The notes: generated from the letters alone by a model not told the origin. DNA of 64,000 nt from Shewanella jiangmenensis (GCF_018596335.1 NZ_JAHEPS010000007.1:119268-183267), one strand, 5' to 3'. Positions 1-9,488 are shown, counted from the stretch's first letter. Made by a program: numbers and translations.

Positions 1-803
1 ACGAGACCCTGATGGCCGCCGCCGGCTGGCAGGCCGAGGAAAACCTCGAGCACGCGCTGGAAACCTACAAAGGCAACTACCTGCTTGCCGTCGAAGGTGC
101 CGTCCCCACCGCCAATAACGGCGCCTTCTTAACTGTGGGTTGTAAGGGCCACACCGGGCTTGAAATCATCAAGCATGCCGCCGAAGGCGCGGCCGCCATT
201 GTATCTGTGGGTACCTGCGCCTCCTTCGGTGGTGTGCAGGCCGCCTACCCCAACCCCACAGGCGCCAAGGGCATACACGAAGTGGTCAGTAAGCCGGTGA
301 TTAACCTCGGTGGCTGTCCGCCCAGCGAGAAAAACATTGTCGGCACCCTGATGTACTTCATCATGTTCGGCAAACTGCCGGCGCTTGATATGTTCAACCG
401 TCCAAAATGGGCATACGGCGCTCGGGTACACGATAATTGTGAACGCCGAGGCCGCTTCGATGCCGGTGAATTTGTTGAAGAATTTGGCGATCACGGTGCC
501 AAAGAGGGCTACTGCCTCTACAAGGTGGGCTGTAAAGGGCCTTACACCTACAACAACTGCCCCACCGAGCGTTTTAACCACCACACCAGCTGGCCGGTGC
601 TCGCCGGTCACGGCTGTATGGGCTGCTCCGAGCCCAACTTCTGGGACGACATGGCCGACTTTGAGAAACCACTCGGCAGACAACTGTTGCATGGGCTTGA
701 TGCCACCGCCGACACCATAGGCGCCGTCATTCTCGGTGCCACCGTGGTCGGCATCGGCGCCCACGCCGTTGCCAGTGTATTTGCCCAGGCCAAAGAGGAC
801 TAA
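1..803 (+). CDS. hyaA: [NiFe]-hydrogenase small subunit (5' partial)
   Basis: Small, iron-sulfur subunit of a membrane-bound uptake hydrogenase, which passes electrons from the Ni-Fe site to the cytochrome b. The frame is open from base 3 (E-T-L then Met at 12), so the N-terminus, with the Tat signal and first cluster cysteines, lies left of the window. Visible cluster motifs are GTCASFGG, GGCPPSE, VHDNCERRG, GCKGPYTYNNC and GHGCMGCSEPNFW, matching the proximal, medial and distal Fe-S sites. A C-terminal hydrophobic helix (IGAVILGATVVGIGAHAVA) fits the membrane anchor of hyaA-type subunits. The large-subunit gene starts 3 bp after the stop. The family call is firm; the symbol follows the operon order. 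Confidence 0.96.
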   Translation, partial: ETLMAAAGWQAEENLEHALETYKGNYLLAVEGAVPTANNGAFLTVGCKGHTGLEIIKHAAEGAAAIVSVGTCASFGGVQAAYPNPTGAKGIHEVVSKPVINLGGCPPSEKNIVGTLMYFIMFGKLPALDMFNRPKWAYGARVHDNCERRGRFDAGEFVEEFGDHGAKEGYCLYKVGCKGPYTYNNCPTERFNHHTSWPVLAGHGCMGCSEPNFWDDMADFEKPLGRQLLHGLDATADTIGAVILGATVVGIGAHAVASVFAQAKED

Positions 804-806
804 ATC

Positions 807-2519
807 ATGAGCCAACGTGTTGTTATCGACCCCATCACCCGCATCGAGGGCCACTTGCGCATCGAGGTCGAGGTAGATGAGAACAATGTCATTCAGAACG
901 CCTGGTCCTCTTCCACTCTGTGGCGCGGCATCGAGGTTATTCTCAAGGGCCGTACCCCCATGGACGTGGGGCTGATTGTGCAGCGTATTTGCGGCGTCTG
1001 TACCTATTCCCACTATCGCTGCGGTACCGAAGCGGTGGAAAACGCCCTCGGGGTGAAAATTCCACTGAACGCAAAGTACCTGCGCTCATTAATGCAAACC
1101 TCGCTCTATATGCACGACCATATAGTGCACTTCTATCACCTCCACGGCCTCGACTGGGTCGATGTGGTCTCTGCGCTCAGTGCTGACCCTGCCAAGGCGG
1201 CTCAGGTGGCGCTCAAATACACTGATAAGCCAATTGCCGCCGGTGAAGGCGAGCTTCGCGCTGTACAGGAGCGGGTAAAAGGCTTTGTGGAAAAAGGCCA
1301 GCTCGGCCCCTTCGCCAACGCCTACTGGGGTAATGGCACCTATAAGTTCACCCCCGAGCAAAACCTGATTGCCCTGTCTCACTACTTAAAAGCGCTGGAA
1401 GTGCAGCGGGTTGCGGCCGAGATGCTGGCCATTTTCGGTGGCAAGCAGCCTCACCCACAGTCTTTGGTGGTGGGCGGCGTAACCTCGGTACGTGACATGT
1501 TAAGCCCTGCCCGCTTGCAGGAGTGGAAGCAAAAACATGCTTATGTCACCGACTTTATCAAGCGTGCCTATCAGGCCGATATAGTCATGGCGGCCGAAGC
1601 CTTTGGCACTGAACCTTCGGTACTTGGCGGCGTGAATGTGAAAAACTTCCTCGCCACCGACGATTTTGTGCTCTCCGGCGGCGAGTACATGTTCAATGGC
1701 GGCGTGATAATGAATGGCGATCTGGCCGGTGTCAGCGACATTAATCCGGATTTGATTGCCGAGGACGTAACCCACGCCTGGTACAGTGCCGACAAGGCGC
1801 AGCACCCCTACGATGGCACCACAGTGCCAAACTACACCGGCTTTGTGGAGCGCGACACAGTTTACGGCAAGCTGCCGACTCTGGATGGTGATGGCAAGTA
1901 CTCCTGGGTGAAATCCCCTCGTTACAACGGAGAGCCTGTGGAAGTAGGCCCACTCTCAAGCCTCTTGGTAAGCTACGCCCGTGGCAACAAGGTGGTTGTG
2001 GATGCGGTAAATGCTCTGCTCGCCCGCACAGGTCTGCCGGTAGAGGCGCTCTTTACCACCCTCGGGCGCACTGCCGCACGCATGCTGCAAACCGTGATTG
2101 TGGCCGATGAAGGCCTGCGTACCTTCGATGCGCTTTTAACCAACATTCAGTCCGATGAAGCCACTTACGTGAAGCCCGAAATCGACCCAGCCAAGGAGTA
2201 TGTGGGTCATGCGATGATTGAGGCGCCGCGCGGTATGCTCAGTCACTGGATCCGCATCAAAGGCGGTAAGGTTGAGAACTATCAGGCGGTGGTGCCTACC
2301 ACCTGGAACGCCGGTCCCAAGGATGCCAACGGCAAGATTGGCCCCTATGAAGCCTCGCTGATTGGCCTCAAGCTTGAAGATCCTGCCAAGCCGCTGGAAG
2401 TAATTCGCATCATCCACTCCTTCGACCCCTGCATGGCATGCTCGGTACACGTGATGGACTTCAAGGGCGCGAGCCTGTCTGAGTTCAAGGTGTCACCCAA
2501 TGGCGCTTCAGGGTATTAA
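807..2519 (+). CDS. hyaB: [NiFe]-hydrogenase large subunit
   Basis: Catalytic subunit of 570 aa that carries the Ni-Fe(CN)2CO site. The N-terminal ligand motif RICGVC has C62 and C65. The C-terminal motif DPCMACSVH has C542 and C545 and ends at H548. It is followed by 22 residues starting VMD, the peptide normally removed by the HyaD-type protease after nickel insertion; that protease is encoded two genes downstream. ATG 807 follows the small-subunit stop closely, so translational coupling is likely. No truncation or missing ligand is seen. Confidence 0.97.
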   Translation: MSQRVVIDPITRIEGHLRIEVEVDENNVIQNAWSSSTLWRGIEVILKGRTPMDVGLIVQRICGVCTYSHYRCGTEAVENALGVKIPLNAKYLRSLMQTSLYMHDHIVHFYHLHGLDWVDVVSALSADPAKAAQVALKYTDKPIAAGEGELRAVQERVKGFVEKGQLGPFANAYWGNGTYKFTPEQNLIALSHYLKALEVQRVAAEMLAIFGGKQPHPQSLVVGGVTSVRDMLSPARLQEWKQKHAYVTDFIKRAYQADIVMAAEAFGTEPSVLGGVNVKNFLATDDFVLSGGEYMFNGGVIMNGDLAGVSDINPDLIAEDVTHAWYSADKAQHPYDGTTVPNYTGFVERDTVYGKLPTLDGDGKYSWVKSPRYNGEPVEVGPLSSLLVSYARGNKVVVDAVNALLARTGLPVEALFTTLGRTAARMLQTVIVADEGLRTFDALLTNIQSDEATYVKPEIDPAKEYVGHAMIEAPRGMLSHWIRIKGGKVENYQAVVPTTWNAGPKDANGKIGPYEASLIGLKLEDPAKPLEVIRIIHSFDPCMACSVHVMDFKGASLSEFKVSPNGASGY

Positions 2520-2534
2520 AGAAACGGAGGCAGT

Positions 2535-3257
2535 ATGAACACGCAAGTCAAGACGCCCCTGGGGGGCGGCAGCACAGCGGCACATCACACTGGCCAGCAA
2601 CATGGTGATGAATATGAGCGGACCTTTATCTTCACCGCCGCCATCCGCATCTTCCACTGGTTAAGAGCGCTGGCGATTTTGGTGCTGGTGGTGACCGGCT
2701 TCTACCTCGCCTGGCCGTTTTTGGTCGCGCCCGATTCCACCGATGTACTGGTGCAGGGCTGGGTACGCTTCGGCCATCTGGTGTTCGGCTTTGTGCTGTG
2801 CGCCGTCACCCTCGCCCGCGCTTATCTGTTTTTCTTCAGTAAGCACGACATCGAGCGGCGCTCCATGCGCGATGTGCTAAGCATCAACAGTTGGATAACC
2901 CAACTTAAGTCCTACCTCTGGATGGGTAAACTCAATAAGGCGGGTGTGTACGGGCCGCTGCAATTTGTGACCTACTTTGCGATTTCGGTAATTGCCGGCG
3001 CAATCTGCATCACAGGGCTGATACTTTATGCCAATGTTTACCATGAAGGCATGGGCGGCATGCTGTGGGGCACGGCAAGCACCCTCACTGCCTGGATGGG
3101 TGGCCTCGCCGAAGTGCGGCTGTGGCATCACTACTTTACCTGGGTATTCATTGTGTTTGTGGTTATCCACGTTTATATGGCTGTGTGGACAGGTATTCGC
3201 TTCAAACACAACTCGGTAGACTCCATCGTCTCCGGCTACGACTACCATAAGCATTGA
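2535..3257 (+). CDS. hyaC: Ni/Fe-hydrogenase b-type cytochrome subunit
   Basis: Diheme cytochrome b of 240 aa that anchors the hydrogenase and passes electrons to quinone. It has four hydrophobic segments. Histidines stand at family positions: FHWLRAL in helix 1, GHLVFGF in helix 2, and the HHYFTWVFIVFVVIHVYMA stretch in the last helix. The first 30 residues are a polar, Gly/His-rich extension. An RBS (aacggaggcag) precedes ATG 2535, 15 bp after hyaB. Its place directly behind hyaB is the standard hyaABC order. Confidence 0.95.
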   Translation: MNTQVKTPLGGGSTAAHHTGQQHGDEYERTFIFTAAIRIFHWLRALAILVLVVTGFYLAWPFLVAPDSTDVLVQGWVRFGHLVFGFVLCAVTLARAYLFFFSKHDIERRSMRDVLSINSWITQLKSYLWMGKLNKAGVYGPLQFVTYFAISVIAGAICITGLILYANVYHEGMGGMLWGTASTLTAWMGGLAEVRLWHHYFTWVFIVFVVIHVYMAVWTGIRFKHNSVDSIVSGYDYHKH

Positions 3258-3265
3258 TGCCGCTT

Positions 3266-3301
3266 GCGCCATGCCTAATCCAGGGAGGATAAGCATGGCG
3301 C
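3266..3301 (+). promoter_or_regulatory. Hairpin between hyaC and hyaD enclosing an RBS
   Basis: A perfect 9-bp inverted repeat, GCGCCATGC (3266-3274) and GCATGGCGC (3293-3301), with an 18-base loop containing GGGAGG. The right arm carries the ATG of a 14-codon reading frame (3295-3339). There is no U-run, so it is not a classical terminator. It could be a processing or stability element within the operon mRNA, or control the mini-ORF; function unproven. Confidence 0.45.
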
Positions 3302-3339
3302 TGTTTCTGTACCCTACTTGTACACACCGCATTTGGTGA
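3295..3339 (+). CDS. Possible 14-aa leader peptide
   Basis: ATG preceded by a strong ribosome site (GGGAGG, 6-bp spacing), encoding MALFLYPTCTHRIW and a TGA stop, 31 bp before hyaD. The start codon lies in the right arm of the 3266-3301 hairpin. No homology is recognised and a frame this short can arise by chance. The good RBS in a short intercistronic gap is the only support. Confidence 0.25.
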   Translation: MALFLYPTCTHRIW

Positions 3340-3370
3340 CGCCCACTGACGGGCTACTGGAGGAGAAAGG

Positions 3371-3928
3371 ATGAAAGTCCTGCTACTCGGAATAGGCAAT
3401 ATCCTGTTCGCCGACGAAGGCGTGGGCGTGCATTTCGCCAATTATCTCGCTGAAAATTATCGTTTTACTCACCCACAGCATTCCCTTGATATTCTTGATG
3501 GCGGCACCCTGGCTCAGGGCCTTACTCCCATCATTGCCAAATACGACCATCTTATTGTTTGCGACACAGTCAACGCCCCGGGCGTGATGCCGGGGGAAGT
3601 CTATTTCTTTGATTTTGATGCCGCCCCTGCCGAAATCGACTGGCAAGGCAGCGCCCATGAAGTGGAAATGCTGCAAACCCTCACCATGATGGAAATGCTT
3701 GGGGACAGGCCCAAAACCTTTGTGCTCGGCGTTACTCCCACAGTGCTCGAGCCTATGCATATTGGACTGACTCAGGACTTACTCGCCGCCATTCCCGTGA
3801 TGGAAAAAGCGCTGCTTGCCCACCTGAGCAGCCTTGGTTTTAACAGCCAAAGGGTGGCTGACAACACCATAGAAAGCCTGTTCCAGGACGCCATTTACCG
3901 TGAGGCCAATACGCCATGTCTGCCATAA
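3371..3928 (+). CDS. hyaD: Hydrogenase maturation endopeptidase
   Basis: Nickel-dependent protease of 185 aa that removes the C-terminal peptide of the large subunit after Ni insertion. It belongs to the HycI/HybD/HyaD fold. The start GIGNILFADEGVGV holds E16. LIVCDTVNAPG holds D65 and SAHEVEM holds H96, matching the Glu/Asp/His nickel ligands of the family. The RBS ggaggagaaagg lies just before ATG 3371. The 3' end overlaps the next gene by 13 bp. The cognate substrate is the hyaB product upstream. Confidence 0.94.
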   Translation: MKVLLLGIGNILFADEGVGVHFANYLAENYRFTHPQHSLDILDGGTLAQGLTPIIAKYDHLIVCDTVNAPGVMPGEVYFFDFDAAPAEIDWQGSAHEVEMLQTLTMMEMLGDRPKTFVLGVTPTVLEPMHIGLTQDLLAAIPVMEKALLAHLSSLGFNSQRVADNTIESLFQDAIYREANTPCLP

Positions 3929-5835
3929 CCACGACTCCTGCTGATACAGTCCCAGACGTAAAACCGCTGGATACCCATCAAGGGGTGAAACCGGTTCGAT
4001 TCGAATTCGATACCTCGCGGCAGGTGCCCTTTTACCAGGCAACCCTGCAGAGCCTGATTACAGATAGCCAATATCAGGCACTGGCACTCGACGCCGGAGC
4101 GAGCAAGCTTGAGCGCGGCTACCGTTATTGGCTGCACGCCCATGGCGAGCAGACTGAGCTTGGTGCCTTTGCCGATAGTCTGGCTCAGGCATTTCCGCTG
4201 TCGTGTTTTTTGCTGGGTGCCCGCGTTTGTGCTGCTGATGATGAGGCAAATAAGCCGCTGCCGCCCCAAATCGACAGTGCGCATACCATCGATACGCCAA
4301 AGCTTGCCTTTTGCGGTCACTGTTACCCGCGTTTTGGCGACAACCAAAGCCCTGAGTTTGGCAAACTGGATTTAGTCTGCCCCCATTGCCATGGCGAACA
4401 ATTCAACCATAGCGGCGAGCAGACTCAGGCAAGGCACGCAAAAGCGCCGACGCTGGATGAACTCAAGGTATTGGCCAAAGCCGTCATCGGTGGCGATACC
4501 ACAACACTTGATGCCACTACGCTTGAGTCCAGGCGCTACAGCCTTAAGGGCAGCGCCCAGCGTGATACGCTGCTTGTGTGTAACCCAAACAGCCTGCCGG
4601 GTCATTTGCTAGCCTCTGAGGCCGACGTACTGGCGCTCTCCAGCATCGAAAAACCCAGACTCAGGCTGATGCCCATCCCCGAACATGGCAGTCTCTGTGC
4701 TCCCAGTTATCGGGTGCGTTTTGCTGCGAGCCGCGCCGAGCTGGTGCTGTGTGAGCTGCTGCGCGTTAAAGGCATCGATTATCTCTTTATTCAGGACACA
4801 GACAGCACCCCGGAGCTGTGCGCCATCGATGGTCGCTGGCACTGTATCAGCGAAGCCTTAACTTCAGCTGGCGCGACCCAATACACGGTGTTAGCGCCCG
4901 GAGTAACGCTGGCGCACAACATTGCCAGCAGCAACGGCGTTATCGCTCAGGCCCATGGGCAATCTGTGTCGTTAAGAAAAGACCAGCACTCTGCATCAGG
5001 CTCGGTGAAAGGGCCTGCACTGCTCTCACTCAAGGGCCTCACCGGCAAGAGCGGCAAAGCGCTCGCCCACCACGCCAGCCTTTACCTTGGCACCGCCGGC
5101 CCACTGGAGATAGCCACTGTGGATGGTCAGGGCAAAGAGGAAGTGTTCTTCAGCCAAACACCGCTGCCGGACAACGGTTACGACATCTATCGACTGCTGA
5201 TGGAGAGCCCCCAGCGCACCGTGCTTGAAAAATTCAAGGCAAGCTTCCCCCAGGAGTGCCTTGCCATGCTGGATATCAGCTTTTCGCCCACCATGGAGCG
5301 CGGCAACCTGCAGGGGCTGTGGGCCATGGGTGCCTGCATCCTCGGCCTCGGCCTTGGGCGGGAAAAACCCTCAGTGGCCTTTTTGAGTGACGTCCTCATC
5401 AGTGAGGCACAGAAATTCCGTGGTCAAACCGCTCCCCGTATCGACTATCCGCTGATCCGGGGTGAGGCGCTGCGCTCGATTAACTGGTGCAAGACCCTCG
5501 GCACCCTGATGAGTTTTCGTCTCGCCGGGGATGAAGACAAGCCCAAGCTCGCCTTTGCCATGATGGACTCGCTGGCCGACTATCTTGCCAACTGGATTGA
5601 ACATCTGGATCTGAATGTCGGCATTCGCAGTGTGTATGTCAGCGGCAGTGAGCTTGCCAATCCGGTTCTGGCAAAACGGCTGTGGCTGCGTTTGGGAAAG
5701 AACTTCCCTATCGAGACCAATCCCGAGCGGGATCTCGATGGCGCCATCTTCGCCATCGGCGCCCTGCTCACCCAGACACCAAGGCGTTTTGGCGCGCTGG
5801 GGCGCGAGGCACAGAGTGCCGATGCCAGTCAATGA
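3916..5835 (+). CDS. HypF-like hydrogenase accessory protein, diverged paralog
   Basis: A 639-aa soluble protein lying between hyaD and true hypF. It resembles a worn HypF. Residues about 130-158 hold a CxxC...CPHCH zinc-finger-like pair (CGHCYPRFG, CPHCHGEQ). The middle (about 200-310) resembles a YrdC-like segment. The C-terminal third ends with IRSVYVSGSELANPVLAKR...LDGAIFAIGAL, which parallels the Kae1-like end of HypF (IVLTGGVFQSRTLA...NDGGIALGQL). It lacks the N-terminal acylphosphatase motif and the full HypF zinc fingers, so independent carbamoyl transfer looks unlikely. It may assist hydrogenase assembly. The paralogy is my reading, not a database result. Confidence 0.6.
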   Translation: MSAITTTPADTVPDVKPLDTHQGVKPVRFEFDTSRQVPFYQATLQSLITDSQYQALALDAGASKLERGYRYWLHAHGEQTELGAFADSLAQAFPLSCFLLGARVCAADDEANKPLPPQIDSAHTIDTPKLAFCGHCYPRFGDNQSPEFGKLDLVCPHCHGEQFNHSGEQTQARHAKAPTLDELKVLAKAVIGGDTTTLDATTLESRRYSLKGSAQRDTLLVCNPNSLPGHLLASEADVLALSSIEKPRLRLMPIPEHGSLCAPSYRVRFAASRAELVLCELLRVKGIDYLFIQDTDSTPELCAIDGRWHCISEALTSAGATQYTVLAPGVTLAHNIASSNGVIAQAHGQSVSLRKDQHSASGSVKGPALLSLKGLTGKSGKALAHHASLYLGTAGPLEIATVDGQGKEEVFFSQTPLPDNGYDIYRLLMESPQRTVLEKFKASFPQECLAMLDISFSPTMERGNLQGLWAMGACILGLGLGREKPSVAFLSDVLISEAQKFRGQTAPRIDYPLIRGEALRSINWCKTLGTLMSFRLAGDEDKPKLAFAMMDSLADYLANWIEHLDLNVGIRSVYVSGSELANPVLAKRLWLRLGKNFPIETNPERDLDGAIFAIGALLTQTPRRFGALGREAQSADASQ

Positions 5836-5866
5836 ACCAGCATCAACAGCCAGCTAAGGAGTGGGA

Positions 5867-8518
5867 ATGAGTGTCGGCATAGCACTGCAAATTACCGGCA
5901 TAGTGCAGGGGGTGGGGTTTCGCCCCCATGTGTTTCGTCTCGCCCATGAACTGGGGCTTGGCGGCAGCATACGCAACGATGCCGATGGGGTGTTTATCCG
6001 CCTTAAAGGGCCTCAGTACCGGCTCGATGACTTTATCGCCAGCTTAAGGGCCTCGCCGCCACCACTGGCCCGCATCGATGCCTTCGAGATCCTCGCCGAC
6101 GATGCATTGGATCTCGATGAAAACCACTTTGTTATTGAGCAAAGTAAGGCAGGCGGCGAGGCGCAGGTGGTGGTGTCCCCCGATAAGAGCATGTGCCCCG
6201 AGTGTCTGGCGGATATCAACAATCCCGACGATCGCCACTATCGCTACCCCTTCACCAATTGCACCAACTGCGGCCCGCGCTACACTCTGATAAAGGCCTT
6301 GCCCTACGACAGAAAGCACACCTCCATGGCCCAGTTCGCCATGTGCCCCGAGTGCGAAGCCGAGTATAAAAACCCGCTGGACAGGCGCTATCACGCCCAG
6401 CCGGTAAGCTGCCCACGCTGTGGCCCGGGTCTTAGCCTCACCACACCCGACGGCGCCCTTATCAGCAGCCAAAATGATGTCTGCATGGATGAGTGTGTAC
6501 GTTTGATTAAAGAAGGGGCCATCTTTGCCATCAAGGGCCTGGGCGGCTTTCATCTGGTGTGTGATGCCACCAACGAGGCCGCGGTTGAGCGCTTAAGAGA
6601 GCGCAAAGTACGTCCGGCCAAGCCGCTGGCAGTGATGGTAAACGACCTGGATATGGCCAAGACACTCGCGTTGGGCTCAGAGGAAGAATGGCAACTGCTC
6701 GAATCCCGCGAACGGCCGATTGTGGTGATGCGAAAGGCCACTCGTCCGACATCAAATCTTGGCGAGGCGCTTTCAGACACAGCGCAACCCAGTTTGGCAA
6801 AAGCAGTAGCGCCCGCCTTGGCCGAGGCGGTTGCGCCGGGAATAGACCGCATCGGGTTATTTTTGCCCTATACCCCACTGCATGCGCTGCTTTTAGACGC
6901 TCTTCGCAGACCGATTGTGGCCACCAGTGCCAATCGCAGCGGCGAGCCGATTATTATTGAAGCATCTGATATTCATAGCAAACTTTCGGGCGTAGTGGAT
7001 TATATCCTCGACCATAACCGCCCTATTGTCTCAGGCTGTGACGATAGCGTGGTGCAGTGGTGCGCGGGGCAGTTGCAGGTTATCCGCATGGCGCGGGGCT
7101 ACGCCCCCATGGCGCTGCACTCACACGCGGCGCTGTCACAGCAACTGATGGCGGTCGGCCCGCAGCAAAAAAACACGTTGGGCTTTGGCGTGGGGCATAA
7201 CCTGTTTTTAAGCCCCCATATTGGCGATCTCTTCAGTATCGAGGCCGAAGACTACTTCATTCGCACCCTGCAAAGCTTTAAAAGGCTCTATGACGTTAAT
7301 CCGACAAGCGTGATTGCCGATAGTCACCCAGACTACGCACCGAGCCGCTTCGCCAGAAACTATGTTGCCAGAGACTATGCTGCCAGAGGCTATGTCGGCA
7401 GTGCTGACACCATTGAGGCGCATGAGACAGCGACCGGCGTGCAGGCGCGGGAACTTGTCACAGTGCAGCACCACTTCGCCCATGTGCTCTCGGTCATGGC
7501 GGTGAATAACACCACTGGCCCGGTACTTGGGTTCAGTTTTGATGGCACCGGCCTTGGGGATGATGGCAGCCTGTGGGGCGGCGAAGTCATGCTCTGCACC
7601 GCCACCGACTATAAGCGCCTCGGCGGCCTGATGCCCTTTGCGCTGCCAGGGGGCGATAAAGCAAGCCACGAGCCCTGGCGCCTGGTGATAGCGCTTTTGC
7701 ACGATAGTGTGAGCGCCGAGACACTCTCAAGCCTTGGGTGCTTATCGCACCTCTCTCCTGCGGCCCTTGGCAATCACATCAAGGTTGCTGCCCGTAGCCA
7801 TGTTCTGAAAAGCTCCTCCATGGGGCGGCTTTTTGATGCCGTCGCGGCCCTGCTTGGGCTTTGCAATCAGATTCAGTTTGAAGGCCAGGCCGGTATGCTG
7901 CTGGAAGCTGCCGCCGCGCGGGCCAATGCTAATTCGGTTAACCTAAACGAAGCGCAAACAAATACTTTTTCAACAAGCACGGTTTCAACAATCGCTGCTT
8001 CAACAAACACGGCTTCAACAATCGCGGATTCAACAGCAAGGGCTCAAGCAAACAAGGACCAAGTGACACAGCGGCTGTTTGCAGCCTTTTTGTCGTCGAA
8101 TGCAGGCTCGAATGCAGACTCTTGCTTAGAGAGTGGCGTAGAGATTGACTTAGAGACTGGCGTCAGCAAAAACCTAACTCACTGGAATGGCGCGGCGCTC
8201 ATGAATGCCATGTTGCACGAGCTGACTGAACTGACCCGAAGCAACACAGATGCGGCAGAATTCGCCTCGGCTCGCGACACCCTCGCCGCCGCTTTTATCG
8301 ACACCATTGCCCTGGCTATCGCCGATACCGCCAAACGATTCCCCAAGCTGCCAATCGTGCTCACCGGCGGCGTGTTTCAAAGCCGCACCCTTGCCAATGT
8401 GACTTATGAAAAGCTTATCAACGCAGGCCATACTGTGCTGCCCTGGGGAGAGGTGCCGGTGAACGATGGCGGCATTGCCCTTGGGCAACTTTGGTACGGC
8501 GCTCACATTTTTGCCTGA
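5867..8518 (+). CDS. hypF: Carbamoyltransferase HypF
   Basis: Makes the thiocarbamoyl precursor of the CN ligands on HypE. The 883-aa protein has the full order: acylphosphatase (GIVQGVGFRPHVFRLA, residues 10-25), two zinc fingers (CPECLADI...CTNCGPR; CPECEAEY...CPRCGPG), a YrdC-like domain (KGLGGFHLVC...RPAKPLAVM...SANRSGEP), and a Kae1-like domain with VQHHFAHVLSVM and LTGGVFQSR. ATG 5867 is chosen over GTG 5861 because aaggag lies at good distance. An unusual Ser/Thr/Ala/Asn-rich insert with repeats (STIAASTNTASTIADST) sits near residues 685-735 inside the last domain. Longer than the roughly 750 aa typical of HypF. Confidence 0.97.
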   Translation: MSVGIALQITGIVQGVGFRPHVFRLAHELGLGGSIRNDADGVFIRLKGPQYRLDDFIASLRASPPPLARIDAFEILADDALDLDENHFVIEQSKAGGEAQVVVSPDKSMCPECLADINNPDDRHYRYPFTNCTNCGPRYTLIKALPYDRKHTSMAQFAMCPECEAEYKNPLDRRYHAQPVSCPRCGPGLSLTTPDGALISSQNDVCMDECVRLIKEGAIFAIKGLGGFHLVCDATNEAAVERLRERKVRPAKPLAVMVNDLDMAKTLALGSEEEWQLLESRERPIVVMRKATRPTSNLGEALSDTAQPSLAKAVAPALAEAVAPGIDRIGLFLPYTPLHALLLDALRRPIVATSANRSGEPIIIEASDIHSKLSGVVDYILDHNRPIVSGCDDSVVQWCAGQLQVIRMARGYAPMALHSHAALSQQLMAVGPQQKNTLGFGVGHNLFLSPHIGDLFSIEAEDYFIRTLQSFKRLYDVNPTSVIADSHPDYAPSRFARNYVARDYAARGYVGSADTIEAHETATGVQARELVTVQHHFAHVLSVMAVNNTTGPVLGFSFDGTGLGDDGSLWGGEVMLCTATDYKRLGGLMPFALPGGDKASHEPWRLVIALLHDSVSAETLSSLGCLSHLSPAALGNHIKVAARSHVLKSSSMGRLFDAVAALLGLCNQIQFEGQAGMLLEAAAARANANSVNLNEAQTNTFSTSTVSTIAASTNTASTIADSTARAQANKDQVTQRLFAAFLSSNAGSNADSCLESGVEIDLETGVSKNLTHWNGAALMNAMLHELTELTRSNTDAAEFASARDTLAAAFIDTIALAIADTAKRFPKLPIVLTGGVFQSRTLANVTYEKLINAGHTVLPWGEVPVNDGGIALGQLWYGAHIFA

Positions 8519-8624
8519 AAGCTGCGCCAGTTTGATCCGCCCTCACTAAATGCTGATGCAGGTCAAACCGGCGGTTAACAGTTAGTAGCAAAATTGTCAG
8601 AAATACCAACAGGAGATCCCTACC

Positions 8625-9488
8625 ATGTGCCAGGACTGCGGCTGCTCTTTGCCACGCTTCGGTATGCAAGCCTCCCAACATACACACGCCGCCAAGGCGC
8701 CCCATGGGGCGCTAAGCACTAGTTCTCATGAAGACCTCAGCACAAACCCGCAGCTGAGCGATGCCAAAACCTTGTCGGTTATCCATAAAATTCTTGATAA
8801 AAACGATGTGGAAGCAGCCCATAATCGGCGCCATTTTGAAGCGAGCAGGATAAGCGCCTTTAATCTGATGAGTAGCCCCGGCAGCGGCAAAACTACCCTG
8901 CTCGAGCACCTTTCTGAATACACCTCCATCCCCTATGGCGTGATTGAAGGGGATCTGGAAACCTCCAAAGACGCCGACCGCCTGATTGCCAAAGGTATAG
9001 ACGCGATTCAAATCCAAACCGGCAGCGCCTGCCACCTCGATGCCTTTATGGTGCACGGTGCCCTGCATCGCTTAAACCAGAAAGAAGGCAGCATCGCCTT
9101 TGTTGAAAACGTCGGTAATCTGGTCTGCCCGGCCAGTTACGATGTGGGCACCCACCGCAGCGTAGTGCTGCTGTCCATCCCCGAAGGCGATGACAAAATC
9201 GCCAAGTATCCGGTAATGTTCCGCCGCGCCGATCTGGTGCTTATTACCAAGTGCGATCTGGCGCCCTATTTCGATTTTTCCGTTGAAGATGCCAAAGCGG
9301 CACTGATGGCGCTTAACCCCCACAGCCCAGTGATTGAAATCTCGGTAAAAGATGGCCGCGGCATGCAGGAATTTGCCAACTGGCTTCAGGCCGATCATCA
9401 GGCGCGGTTTGATGCCGTGAAAACCGCGCCATTATCAGCATCTTCCACATATTCAGCAGCTTCAACCCATACCGCGGAGGAATGCTGA
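8625..9488 (+). CDS. hypB: Hydrogenase nickel-incorporation GTPase HypB
   Basis: GTPase of 287 aa that delivers Ni to the hydrogenase large subunit with HypA. It begins MCQDCGC, the N-terminal CxxCGC high-affinity metal motif. The P-loop is SSPGSGKTTLLEH. Switch-region landmarks are EGDLETSKDADR, ENVGNLVCPASYDVGTH and TKCDL. Only a few histidines follow the N-terminal motif, so there is no long His-rich nickel store. The last base of its stop is the first base of the hypC ATG. Confidence 0.97.
   Translation: MCQDCGCSLPRFGMQASQHTHAAKAPHGALSTSSHEDLSTNPQLSDAKTLSVIHKILDKNDVEAAHNRRHFEASRISAFNLMSSPGSGKTTLLEHLSEYTSIPYGVIEGDLETSKDADRLIAKGIDAIQIQTGSACHLDAFMVHGALHRLNQKEGSIAFVENVGNLVCPASYDVGTHRSVVLLSIPEGDDKIAKYPVMFRRADLVLITKCDLAPYFDFSVEDAKAALMALNPHSPVIEISVKDGRGMQEFANWLQADHQARFDAVKTAPLSASSTYSAASTHTAEEC

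Noticed and set aside
129..1013. Long minus-strand frame across the hydrogenase genes
   Set aside because: It is antisense to hyaA and hyaB, which have full family motifs; no family pattern in the reverse frame.
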